DNA from: Rotaria socialis
Lineage: Eukaryota; Rotifera; Eurotatoria; Philodinida; Philodinidae
Direction: 5' to 3'
DNA length: 64,000 bases
Assembly: GCA_905331475.1 (NCBI GenBank)
Contig: CAJNYU010000001.1
Location: forward strand, 124,001 to 188,000
Within the stretch, counting starts at the first letter, position 1. The number at the start of each line of letters is the position of its first letter. Of this stretch, positions 11,616-23,430 are shown piece by piece. Position numbers and translations under genes: made by a program. The notes below the pieces were generated by a model, which was given only the letters and a program-made list of their open reading frames with translations, searched no databases and was not told the DNA's origin.

Positions 11616-12502
11616 TTAGATAACCCATTTTTGTTTTGCATTATTATTGGTAATTCGTCGTCGATATATCGAACACGTGCGTTCACATTCATCTCGAGTT
11701 GAAAAACGATTTAAATTACCACCACAACCACCCCATGTGAAAACTTGACAGAATCGCAATTGTGTATCAAAATAATATTGTTGTATACTTGCATAGCAGA
11801 AACCTGGATCAGGTCTCAATTGACAAATATAATTGGCATTCATAAACGGTGGTCTAGTCGTATAGATTCCGCCATTATTTCCTGTTTCGAATAAAAATCG
11901 AAATGATAACTCAAACCACAAGAACAAGACTACCTGGATACATTGATGTATCAACTCTTTTCATTCTAACATTAATAGGATTCATAGGAGCTGGCACTAA
12001 TTGTACCGGTGTATATTCATCATTAATATAAAGTAATTGGCCATCTTTTTCAATACGAGCTTGAATAGAATATTGTTGAATATTATTACCTTGCACTTGC
12101 ATTAACGAATATGGAATATTATAAGCAATTGGAAAACGATATGACCCATGCAGAACAAATGTATTAAGAGGACGTGCAGCCGTATCTTGAAGAGATACGT
12201 CAGATAGTGTTACGCTAATTCGTGATCCATATGGTAATACAGATGTATCGTCGTTTAAAAGATTTCCCCAAACGTTAGCACGATCTAGAAATTCATTAAA
12301 GAATATGCATACATAAATAATTCATTCATATTTTTGGTTTTGACTTACTTGTTTGCAAGGCCTGATTCCATACTGGATTATTTGGCGAAAACGATGACCA
12401 TGAATTATAATTATTCCATGGATAATATTGCTGTTGACGATAATTATACTGTGTTTTAGCAAGTGAAATGAATAGACATAAAACGAAAGGTATATGTAAC
12501 AT
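11616..12502 (-). CDS. secreted YbaY/YscW-domain plus Kunitz protease-inhibitor protein
   Basis: Three exons on the minus strand: 12502-12349, 12284-11934, 11881-11616; 256 aa. Residues 1-18 (MLHIPFVLCLFISLAKTQ) are a signal peptide. A low-complexity Tyr/Asn/Gln stretch follows. Residues about 60-165 match the bacterial YbaY/YscW lipoprotein fold: GSRISVTLSDVSLQDT, FPIAYNIPYS, IQARIEKDGQLLYIND and a final NPINVRMKRV. Residues 188-238 are a Kunitz/BPTI domain with exact cysteine spacing (8, 15, 7, 12, 3), the YYFD and GGCGGN motifs, and Tyr at P1 after the second Cys (CYAS), suggesting chymotrypsin-like specificity. By family it is an extracellular serine-protease inhibitor. The role of the YbaY part is unknown; in bacteria it is an outer-membrane lipoprotein domain, so ancient transfer is plausible. 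The introns are short and normal. Confidence 0.85.
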
Positions 12503-13130
12503 TTTAATAATGTATCAATGTACATGGCGTTCAAATTAAACTTTTTATATTAATCTTTATCTAAATACCATATTCTATTTTTTCCGATTCGATACGCATG
12601 AAAAAAGCACAAAAAAAATGAGTAGATCCATTTTCACATTGAATCAATGATATATATTAGTATTATTGTTACGGTATAGATGAAGATTGATGCATCTCAA
12701 ATTCCATTTGCCTGTAATAAAACGGAATAGGTCATAAAAAAAATGTAGACGTAACTATGACTTATTCATAGGCTATTGATGTCAGCGGAATAATTTATGT
12801 GAGACAATTCTATTAACCTTATAATATTCACTGGCGATATGCGAAAAATTTTATTTAAGAAATTGATTTATCAGGATGTTCCGATTGCATGATAATATAA
12901 AATTAAGATAATTTCATCGGCAGGTCTAAATTTTTTTGGTTCTCTACCTATAGTTCCATATTATCGATTAATCAAAAGAAAGAAAAAGGAAATATAATTA
13001 ACGATCAACTTTTTGTTGATTTCTTTTTCTTAGACAATATTGTTTTCATATACATAATAAAAATTTCGACAAATTATATACATCATACAAATTGATTGAA
13101 ACCCATATTCACAGAAATATTTTCAATAGT
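12503..13130. other. intergenic, nothing identified
   Basis: AT-rich spacer between two minus-strand genes. No exon or repeat is supported. Confidence 0.4.
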
Positions 13131-13631
13131 TTAAATGAAGAGAACAATCTTAACGAAAATGCTAAATAAAATTATTGAGCCAATTGTAAGACCAATAACA
13201 AATGTTATCAATGACCATCGAATTGCTTTTTTATAAAATATTGTTGCTTCAGCATAAAATCCTTGATTAAATGTTCGTACAGCACGTATAGCATAAAATA
13301 AAGCAATAAATCCTAAATTAGAGATGAAAAATAATCAATGTCATTCGTTTCGGTGCAGCATAATGTTACTATTCAATGAATGTCTTACCTAAAATTGGAC
13401 AAAATACAGCAGACAAAAGAGCGCAAGCTAAACTCCGAATTGGATGTTTTTCATCTTCAATTTCAGATATTCGCACACATTCTTTTTCATAGAATCAAAA
13501 AGAAAATAGATTGATAGACAACATAAAATTCTACCTCTATCATGATTTAGTTCTCTTGTGCTCGTAAATTTAGCTGATGATGCACACCGATGACCAGTTT
13601 GTGTCGATGTAAGTCCTCGAGAAGCAAACAT
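13131..13631 (-). CDS. CD225/dispanin family small membrane protein
   Basis: Three exons on the minus strand: 13631-13535, 13481-13389, 13312-13131; 123 aa. The N-terminal half (MFASRGLTSTQTGHRC...) is polar. The C-terminal half has the CD225 arrangement. The first membrane segment is SLACALLSAVFCPILGFIALFY, broken by a 76-bp intron at the Gly codon. A short cytosolic loop follows (AIRAVRTFNQGFYAEATIFY, then KKAIRWS), then the second segment around LITFVIGLTIGSIILF. The loop with Ala-rich spacing and K-K-A-I-R-W corresponds to the SKKAKIW-type loop of the family. Dispanins are widespread in animals; some vertebrate members restrict viral entry, but no function can be assigned here. The start was chosen as the Met next to the conserved frame; a longer upstream frame exists but its added segment looks non-coding. 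Confidence 0.78.
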
Positions 13632-14771
13632 TCTATTCGACCGTAAAAAGAGAAAAGATAATGAATTATCTAGACCATAAGAAAATAAAATACAAAAGCT
13701 CATACGAGTATAAATACTCATAAAAGCAAGAATGATTCTTGCAATCGCCTAGTTTTTATATTCAGCTATTCAAGCAGTAACGATGATGAAAGAGTAGAAA
13801 CAAAAAAAAACGGAAATAAGAAAAAAAGTAGTTTCTGTTTTTTCTCGAAGAGTTCTATAAAAATCATCGGAGCATCTTTGCTTGAATATATGTATCTCAA
13901 GAGAATTTCCTAGAAACGGAAACCAGTACAGAGATCAGATATGACGACAATCTATATATATATATATTATCATGTGAGTTTGTTTTTCTTCCCTTGCAAA
14001 ATATGAGTTAGCTAAGAAAGTCTCGTAAAAACAAATCGTAGTCGTATTGCTTCGACGCTCTTTTTATTAAGGAAATGTTTTAATGAATTGAAGCAAAGCC
14101 AAAACTATTACAACGTATCAGCATTTAAAATACACCCGTTTCGTATAATTACTTGACAAGCTAAATTATAGTATAAGCATGGTGTCCTAGATTTTTTTTT
14201 CTTAATGGCGAAACAGTAGATATGTGTCAAGGAGACATTACGTATGATATCTATATATCAATTTTATAATTAACTCTTTATACGACTGAAAAGTAGTTTG
14301 ATAAAAACGACAATTCATTTTACAGAAGCGTCGATGTACATATATATAAATCTTTTTTATAAGGAGAAAAATAACGCTTACAATTGCGGATAAAAGATAA
14401 CGTAGTTTTGTTTTGTCTGATTCACAATGTGAAGGATAGATGTTTGATGATATGCAGGTATTCATCGTTTTTTGATGAAGTGTGATATCATCAAAACTTT
14501 TAAAAATAAAAGTCATTAATTCTTATGCTTAGAATCAGAAAATATCTTGAATGATTATCCACATTAACAAAGGGATACCTATTTACAGACAATTATCATA
14601 TATATTTTAATCAATCTTATTGGTTTAATAATTCACATTTATGGACTTTCGTTAATCTTTTTTTCTTTTTTTAGTAATAAGTACAGAAAAGAAAAGAAAG
14701 AAAACAACAAACAAACAAACAAACAATACAAATTCTTATATGTCAAGTTTATAAATAATTTTCTTGGAAAA
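13632..14771. other. intergenic, nothing identified
   Basis: About 1.1 kb with short AT repeats (13952-13968). An ORF near 14.24-14.52 kb on the minus strand has no domain and is not supported. No RNA gene recognised. Confidence 0.4.
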
Positions 14772-17700
14772 TTATTCTTGGGATAATTGTTGGTAGAACT
14801 TAAGTGAACGATCCATGCTTGAACTTGCTAAATAATTAGCATCGGAACCAAATCGAATACCAGTTGCTAAAGCTGTATGATCATTAAAAGATTTAATTAA
14901 ATCCCATTGTTTGGCTTGATATACTCTATTTTAATAGTAGAAGAATATTTTCTTTTTAACAAGAACTAAACAAAACAAAACAAAACTCATTAATTTACCT
15001 AACATCAGTACCAGCAACGCCGAGATACATTCCACTCTGATCAAATACGAGATCACGTACTTCATACCGATCTTCAAGTGTAATCGTTTTGAAATTTTTC
15101 AATTTACGTAAATCCCATAATTTAATTGAGGCATCTTCAGCTGCAGTTGCCAAATAATAACCTTTAAACAAAAAAAAACAAAGAATTTAAAATTTTGCAC
15201 TTTTTTATAAATGATAATTTTACCATTTTCTGAAAATGCAATAGCACTAATTGATCCGGCATGACCAGGAAAATCAGCAACATTGTTACATTCTTTTAAA
15301 TCCCAAATTTTTATTAAACTTTCTTGTGTACCAATACCAAAGATAATACCGTCAGGATGAAATTGTGCACATGTTAATCCTAAATAAAATAATGAGCACT
15401 TAGAGAGGTCTCATAAAAGATTATCGGTTACTCGTCTTATTGTATTATTGCTTTTTTACATCTTTTTTTCTATGCGCACACAAATATATATATATATATA
15501 TATATATAATTTCTATTGCAGATTTTGTAGTGCGGAAACTATTACTTGCATTGATTCAATTATTTTCTTTCTTTTTACAGATTACACTTTGGTTTATAAT
15601 CATGTTACTTAAAATAGATTGCATGATGAAAAAGTGCGAAAACTCGTAATATTAGTTCTAACTAATTATGGTACCGACAGACGGGTTGATTTTTTCATAT
15701 GCGTGTTAACGATGAAATGAAGACGTGCTGAATCAACAAATAGTTCCGCTTTTGAACACCAATGTACTTGTTGTTGGTTTTTTTTAATTAATTTAAATGT
15801 CAAGTTAACTCATGTGTGATAAAACTCTAAAGTACTTATAAAAATTTCATCTGAATTCGATCATAGTTAATCAGGATATTATATTTAATTGTGCTCCAAC
15901 ACCATCCGCAGTAATACGATGCATATCTCTCTCGCTCAAAATGTAATTTAACGACTACGAATATTCCTTCAATACTTTCAGCATAAATCTTGATTTCTAT
16001 TTCAGTGCTTTTGAAAATATTATTATTCAGTCTACACTACTATGACATAAGCCCAAGCAAGATATACCTATGATTTTAATTGTATGTTCGAAGGATTCAG
16101 TATGTCTTTCTTATCTCACTGAAGTCTAATTCGTAAATGCTTCACCATTTGAAACAACTTCTTCGTTAGAAATAAGACCCCATTACTCGAACATAACTAA
16201 TAATTAAGTGATCATTGTGGATAGAAAATATTTCCTTCTTGTTAGAATCAATTTTACATACAGTAGCTTAATGACGCTTTATTTGCTTCAGAAAATTATT
16301 TTCTTACCTCTCTGTGAAGTTGTGTCTTGAACTTTGGTTATTAATTTTCCAGTACGTAAATCCGATAGAGCCCAAAACGTATCACTGGAACTTGATAAAA
16401 CATAATCACCAGTGGGATGAAGTGAAAGACCAGTTATAGGATTTTCATGTGCTTTAAGAATTTTAAGACATTGTGCTGATGGAATATGCCAAACACGTAT
16501 ACTTGAATCAGAACTTCCTGTGATTGCAATATCCTATTTAAATAGAGCAATTAATCTACTCATGGACTATCTCTCTCTCTCTCTCTAGATATGCATACTT
16601 CTTCAAAATGATGAATAACATGTGTAACTTTCTTTTGATGCCCTTTTAATGTCGCAATAACTTGTTCACTATCTTTATTAAATACAACTGCTTGACGATC
16701 ATTACCACCTAAAATGAAAATTATATAAGACGATTGAAATCTTGTTTTGAAAAATATAGACATACCAGTGAGAATGATGCTTGGATTTTTGGGTGATATG
16801 TCAAGAGCTAAAATACCTGGATTACTAGCACTATGGATTGCCTATAGAAATAATAAAAATAATATTTGCAAAGAAACATCAAACAGTTCACTAACAGTAT
16901 GTGTAGCTGAACAACGAAAACTTCTCATATCTTCAACACTTGTTAGACCTTCTGGTACACGTTTACCACGTTGTTTACGTAATTGTGTTAGAACAGATGC
17001 TTTATCTTGTAGCTAATTAAATCAAAACGTTCAAATATTAAGATAAAAATAAGGGGATATTTATTTTTTTTTGTTTACTTTTTGAATAATTTCATCATTC
17101 ATGCCTTCAGCTGTTGATCCTTGAGATATATCACTGCCAGCTGTATGTGAATTTTGTGCCAATTGTTCATTTCCATGTTGCTAAAAATTGATCAAAGTTA
17201 GTCAAGGATTACGAACAATAGGAAAGTAAGTTTCTTAACTGTTAAAAACAACAAAAATTCTCTCTCTATAAAAATACGCATTAAAATTGCACATCTTGCG
17301 ATAACTGTTGGCGGTGTATGAGCAATATATCAAAATAATTAATCTCAATCATCTCCTTATTTCAAATAGGAAATATTGAAATGATACTGTAGCAACATGT
17401 CCCAGGAAAAAAACCAGTCACAATACCATTATCTTTAAAAATAGTAATATACTGTGTGACATTTATTATCACACTGGGGTTCCACTCATAGTTCTTAATT
17501 GGAATCTTCTTGTTAATTCCCTCTGAGATGATCTTAGATGAATATCTATTAGATTATAGAAAACGTCCTGCTATTAGAAGGGGAAATTCTATTTTTTTCC
17601 ATGTCCGAAATAATTATCCTAATAATTTACACCCGAATCTACAATAAAATTATTTAAGGAATGAAAAATGACAGCTTTGTATTCACCATCCACCTGCAGA

Positions 17701-18334
17701 AAGTATATAAAAACCTATTCATACCATTGGCATTGCTTGTGAAATACCAGCTTGAGGTTTAAGTGTAGCTAAAGCTTCACGAGCAGCAGTTACTTCTTTA
17801 TTTAAACGTGCGATAACTCGGCACGCAGCATCATGTTGATACATAACATGTGAAAGTTCTATTTTGAAATATTAAAAAAAGAAATCATATTTTTATTCTA
17901 GCTCTCTAATTAATTACAAACCTTGTCGTGCTGTTTGCAATTGTTGACGAAGTGTAAAACTATGTAGCATACAAGCATCCCATTCATCCTGTAACATTTT
18001 AAGGATAGCTGGAATACTCGTAGCTGACGGTGGCTTTGGTTTACTCAATGGTGTAACTAAAATATTCGATACGGTGAGAAAATTAGAAAAAAGAATTAAT
18101 TATCACTCTACCTTTAACTTCAATCAATTGTTCTTCTGTCAATGGTTGCCCGTTGATTGGATCCGTTGAAGCTTCACGCAGATATTTAATGATTAAACGT
18201 TTTTCATAGATACAACCAGATACGGGCGAAAGAACTGGTTGTTCTGGAACTTCATTTGAAACTAAAATGATCAAAAATTGAAAAATACATGAATATAGTA
18301 AATATTAGGCCATACGAGAACAGATAAGTGACAT
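14772..18334 (-). CDS. PRPF19: pre-mRNA-processing factor 19, U-box E3 ligase with WD40 repeats
   Basis: Twelve exons on the minus strand: 18334-18316, 18261-18112, 18056-17922, 17858-17725, 17180-17079, 17012-16896, 16841-16766, 16708-16599, 16533-16308, 15379-15224, 15161-14999, 14925-14772. All phases agree; 513 aa against about 504 in vertebrates. The start [15 protein letters not shown] matches the family N-terminus and uses a 19-nt first exon. Residues 1-70 are the U-box ([24 protein letters not shown]). The Prp19 coiled-coil region follows ([40 protein letters not shown]). WD40 repeats run from about 220 to the end ([26 protein letters not shown]-type ends, final [10 protein letters not shown]). 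It is a subunit of the NineTeen spliceosome complex. The intron at 15380-16307 is 928 bp, far longer than its neighbours, and contains a TA microsatellite. Confidence 0.96.
15481..15510. repeat. TA microsatellite in Prp19 intron
   Basis: An uninterrupted TA run inside the long intron between exons 9 and 10 of Prp19. Confidence 0.85.
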
Positions 18335-19844
18335 GACTGACGATTTTTAATTGGTTGAGAAAAAAAACACAGAAACGTCGTAATCTGAAAAATAAAAATC
18401 AAGAATTTTAAATAAAAAATTATAAACAGGAATAGAGTTAGATTTTTATGGTTGTTATGTTGTGTTGAACTCGTGAGTTTTAGAACGTCTAGAATAATAT
18501 TATAAAAATAAAACAATAAACCGAAGGAATGTTCCCGTGAGAACTTTGAATGGCTTGTTCAACAGGGAATATCGAAATGCTAGTCTATGTGTATAGTAGA
18601 ATAAAATGGATTCAACAAACACAGAATATATGAATGGTATTTTAATGTCGCGTTATTTTCTACATTGTTTTGCAAATCGTAGTATAAAATGTTGAAATTT
18701 CATCAAAACTTCTAATAAATCCTTAACTAAGATTAATTGAAAGAAGATCATTCCATTGAAACATTTAAAAAAATACGCAGTAGATAATGTGGCGCAATAC
18801 TTTTAAAACAAGCTAAATACACAAGTATGTGGATAGACCAAGTGAAAAAAACTAGTTCACGAACAATGAATCGACAATGACCATTCTATTATTGGATACA
18901 AAGTGAATGATACATTTAAATGTTTATTCAAATGAGATTTTTATTTTCAAAATTTTCAAAATATTATGAGAAATGTTTTGTTGAATAAAAACATAATTTG
19001 GTAATGATCAATAGATGTCACTCGTCTCCATGTATTCAGCAAAGTATTGAGGTCAGACATGGAGTGTGACCGGTGAGAGAGTGTAGCAGGTGGTCAACAA
19101 AATTGGCTAAGTTAGGAAGCAAAAATCATAGTAGCCACACATTTTCATCTGTGAACTTTCATATACTTGTGATAGATTTTCACGTAAAGCCAACGTTATT
19201 TCATCATCCCAGCACATATCTGATTGAAGAATGTTTTCAAGTCAATCGTCTCATTTGTAAATGGGTGTAGTTATTGCTTGATATTCACTCATAACAAAAG
19301 ATCGATTTCGCCCAGTGCATCAGTTCTATATTTTGAAAAGCTATATTTGAGGTCCTGATGATAATATCATCCACAAGAAAGTAAACACGTGGAGCTGCTA
19401 TAGGTAAAAATCAGTTAAGATTTCACTCTCTGAATTGATTTTTGACGAAGTTATACTGCAAAACATTTCTGCACTATTGTCTGTAGCCTATTGTCAAAAG
19501 GTAGCTATTTTTTTTATCGAGTTACACTTAAAACAAAGCTAAAGAAAATAATATCATCTGATTGGAATTCGTAGAAGTACATAATCTGTTATGATGTATA
19601 ACTCTATAGTCTGAGAATCTTTTGGAAAAAAATAACATAGGACCATTAGTGATCATGTTTATTTCAAACACTCGCGTTCACACTTTTACATAAAATGAAA
19701 CAAATTCGTGCTAATTGTTTGTGTAATTTTTGCAGGAAACGAGTCCATTCATGCCGGAATAAATAGGCTCGTTCTATTTTCTGTCAATCACTTTTCATGT
19801 ATTTTATATTATATGATGAACATATTCAAAACGACAAAAAGCAA
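18335..19844. other. intergenic, Prp19 5' flank
   Basis: No gene supported. Several short ORFs on either strand have no domain. The first ~150 bp must hold the Prp19 promoter. Confidence 0.4.
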
Positions 19845-21107
19845 TCAATTATGTGAATATTTTTGTCCAGGTATAACCGGAACTACTGCTCTTCGTCGGC
19901 ATCCTCTTATATTATTTGCCATAATTGAAAAAATCGAACTTCAAGTGCGGCAACAATACTTGGATCTACTTCAATTTCTATATAATTAAATAGAGAAGTA
20001 TATATGCGAGCTTGTGTATTCACATTAAGAAATTGAAAAGCAACAATATTGTGACTCCATAATACAATCCAAATAGAATAAAATATGATTGTTTGAAATA
20101 AAAGAACTTTTTTATATTTACGCCGAAGATTATGTATTTGCTGACTACGAGCACCTTTTATTGAACTTACATGACGAATACCGGATTGTTGTGATGATAG
20201 TATTTAACGTAACTGGCATATCAGGGTTGCCACCTCTTCCGCTTTTTGCGGAAAGTTTCCGCTTTGTCAATTTTTTTCCGCTATTTTTCCGCTTTTTCGT
20301 CTAAAACGTGTTGCATATCAAACCTACGTACATAATAATATTTGATATTATTGAATCGATTCTTATTGTTCACAAATACCGTGAGCCATCATTCTTTTAT
20401 GTTTTGAAACTTTGATGAAATAGAAAGAAATCCAATAAATATGAAAAAAAAAGCCTAATATTCTCAGAGGCACCACAAATCTGCAACAATATAAGCTTCC
20501 GCTTTTTTCCCGCTTTTTCTGTTTTTCTTTCCGCTATTTTCCACTTTTTAAGATCAGTTTTCCCCTTTTTGAACTTCATCAGGTGGGCAACCCTGGGCAT
20601 AATATACGTAACGAATAGATTAAATATCTGTACAGATAACGAAACATGGAGTATATCACAAGATTGATCTGCTTGATGCCATAATATAGTCCAATTGGCA
20701 AGAAATTGTATCATGACATTAATTACTGGTAAAAGATATATAAAAAAATGACTTAAAATAACTAGACGAACATTCTCTATGAAAACGTTTCGGTTAAATA
20801 TAATCTGTGCACAACGACATACATTCATTGCAAGTAAAAAGTTAATTTGTACTACATTAACATAAAACTTTGATGATGCTTCGAAATAACATAAGCTTAT
20901 TCGCAATATTGGATATAAAGACACATTCCAATGACGCATACTATATAGAATAAAAAAATCTGTTATTAAATATGCATATAGACACATCATATTTAGTTGT
21001 CGTATTGATGAAAATGATATAGTTTAAATCCAAAAAGGTATTTGAATAATAATAGCACTGAGGTCATCAACTGTACTAGTCAACCAGGATAATTCAGAGC
21101 AATTCAT
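19845..21107 (-). pseudogene. 7TM receptor (GPCR) pseudogene interrupted by a hAT-like element
   Basis: Minus strand, starting at ATG 21107 (MNCSELSWLTSTVDDLSAII). TM1 is cut by an in-frame TAA after IPFWI. The frame then continues (TISFSSIRQLNMMCLYAYLI) through TM2-TM5: SSKFYVNVVQINFLLAMNVC (TM3 with conserved-type Cys region), SHFFIYLLPVINVMIQFL (TM4), and HVSLSVQIFNLFVTYIMP (TM5). At that point the 374-bp element 20595-20222 is inserted. Beyond it the third loop and TM6 resume in a shifted frame (RHVSSIKGARSQQIHNLRRK, then VLLFQTIIFYSIWIVLW). A further frame change near 19913 is needed to reach the basic tail NIRGCRRRAVVPVIPGQ. One stop, one insertion and at least two frame shifts make a functional product very unlikely. 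The original family looks like a rhodopsin-class orphan receptor. Confidence 0.78.
20222..20595. mobile_element. hAT-like miniature element inside receptor pseudogene
   Basis: Begins CAGGGTTGCCACCTC and ends AGGTGGGCAACCCTG, inverted termini of about 15 bp. It is rich in TTCCGCTTTTT repeats next to both ends. A relative lies at 49224-49567 in the opposite orientation. Flanks are TGGCATAT on the left and GGCATAAT on the right, an 8-bp duplication if one base has been lost. It has no coding capacity. Confidence 0.82.
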
Positions 21108-22150
21108 TTTAATTTTTCACAAATTAGCTGTTGTCAAATAGTTTGTATGATTTCAGCAAAACTATCCTTAGGATAAGTTCCTTTGACAGTATCATCTTTA
21201 AACTAATGTGCCAGATTAATTGTAAAAAAAGGAACAGATAGAAAAACAGAAGAAAAAAAGAAAAAAATTCTCTCACGGTTCATGAAGAACATTTTCTGGG
21301 TTTCTTTGTTTTAAAGGAAAGATCATAATAATTCTATTGAACTAAATTTTTTTTGTATTATTGGATAAACTAGAAATTTTCAAAGAATGATAACGTACTT
21401 CATGCCTTTCTGACGCCGCATGTTGCCGATTCTACGTACTTGAAACTCGGACTAAAGTGGTTCTCGAAATTTCTATCAAAAGATTTTACTAGATATATAT
21501 AACTTTAATGAATAAGGATATATCCAACTTGGAACATGAAAGAATAAAGCTTCGTAAATATATTGTCTGTAACGCAGAAAAAGTTCATAGTTTATTTTTA
21601 TTATCTGTATTTAGTAATGCTCTGTTACTGTTAATAAAAGAGATACATTCAGAGTGTATTCAATTCATGTAGAAGAATAAATGACTTTTCTCATACACAA
21701 AAATAGAATAAGAATATCAACGTTTCGTTTTTGTTCGATGGAGACATGCAAGAAAATCGATGTGTATACTTTCATCACTACTTATGATATTCGTCATTTT
21801 TATTCTGTTGTCTACCTACTGATCTAAATTTTATCAAATTAGCCGAACGCCAGAATGTAGTTTTCTTCAAAAATCTGCGTGATAGCATCTGGGAACCAGT
21901 ATCCACAGATAATTAGTTAATCATTAGTTCACACAGAGCATTGTGAAAAACTGTCGGCTTCAAATCGTGAACGGATTTCTTCATTAACAAAAGGATATAA
22001 TTACTCTAAAACATGTGAACAAAGAAATTTTATTAAAAGAATAACAAGCATCAAATTAATATAAAAAAAATAAAAAATCATAATAATTATTCAAAAATTG
22101 ATTGATATCAAAATATTATAAAAAAATAAAATCTTTTTAAATATACCATT
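21108..22150. other. intergenic, nothing identified
   Basis: AT-rich, no supported gene or repeat. Confidence 0.4.
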
Positions 22151-23277
22151 CTAAGTATTGCAACATTTTCTATTTGCACTATTATCAACACTTTTATTTT
22201 TCTGAATTCGTTTAACATCGATATTGCTCGGCATACTGCCAGATTGTTCGAGACGTCTTTTAAGTGCAAGTCTAGCTATTGCATTAAATACTTCTGCAAC
22301 ATTTTTACTATTTTTAACTGATATTTCGAAAAATAATAGATTATGTTTTTCAGCAAACTCTCGTGCATCATCACTTAGTACTGATTTGTTTTGTTGATTA
22401 TTATCATCATCTTTATTACCAACGAGAATTTTCGGGACATCACTATCACAAAATTGTTGTATTTCGAGAAAACGATCTTTTAAATGGACGAAAGTTTCAC
22501 TATCAGTAACCTTTGAATCAAAAAGAAAAAGATTTATTGAACTGCATTATGAAAAATAACAGATATAGTTATATTACATCGTAAACAATAATAATCCCAT
22601 CGGCACCTCGATAATAAGAATCTATTGAAAGAAAACAACAAGAAGAGAATGTTGTTTATTCAATTCATACTATTAATTTAAATACTTGTAATGGACCGGA
22701 ATCGTTCTTGACCAGCAGTATCCCTATAGGAAGAAAGAAAACAGAGAAATTCAATACAGTCGTGTATCTTTATAACGAATACGATAATAGAAAGATTTCC
22801 AGTAGTAACAAGAAATGGTTTATATAGTAGTGTCCACGCATGTTGTTTCAATTAGATCTTGAAAAACATATTGAATGTATAATTTGGAAATAATAAGTTA
22901 TATTCTTCTCCTTAAACCTTCTCTTCAGACAAAAAAAAATTTGTGCAACACTTCATACTTCAAGAAACTGTCATAATTTTGAAACTAAGAAAATTGATAA
23001 GACTTTTGACTGAGTAGTCTCAAAAAGAAATATATCATAAATCAATGCTTCCTCTTTCAAATGACTAATCTATAATTGAGACGCACCATATTTGTAATCG
23101 GCACTTAAATTCTCCACTATTAACAATAGCTATTTGAAAGTCTACACCAATTGTCGCATTATACGGAGCATGGAAAACACCATGAACAAATCGAGTCATT
23201 AACGAACTTTTTCCAACACCCGAATCCCCAATAATAAGGATTTTAAATGTTTGAACAGGTTCGAGATTTGTTGTCAT
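22151..23277 (-). CDS. Rab-family small GTPase (Rab35/Rab1-like), copy A
   Basis: Four exons on the minus strand: 23277-23087, 22723-22686, 22621-22578, 22510-22151; 210 aa. P-loop GDSGVGKS, switch I with TIGVDF, switch II DTAGQERF, then YYRGADGIIIVYDV and the G4 motif NKDD are all present. The G5 motif reads EISVKNS, with Val where ETSAK has Ala. The tail ends KCCNT, a dicysteine motif two residues from the end, as in some geranylgeranylated Rabs. Best family guess is the Rab1/8/35 group; the ortholog cannot be fixed. It lies immediately downstream of copy B on the same strand, so a tandem duplication is likely, although the proteins have diverged. Intron 1 is 363 bp, the rest are short. Confidence 0.9.
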
Positions 23278-23430
23278 TTATATAAAAGAAATAAGAATGG
23301 AAGAAGCATAAAGATTTTGTTTATTTTTTGAATGCTCTTCTTTATTATAATTTATTCGTAAATAAAATATGAAAAAAATTGAAGAGATTTACAATGAGAA
23401 AAATTAGAATTGAATGCGTAAAACGATTTG

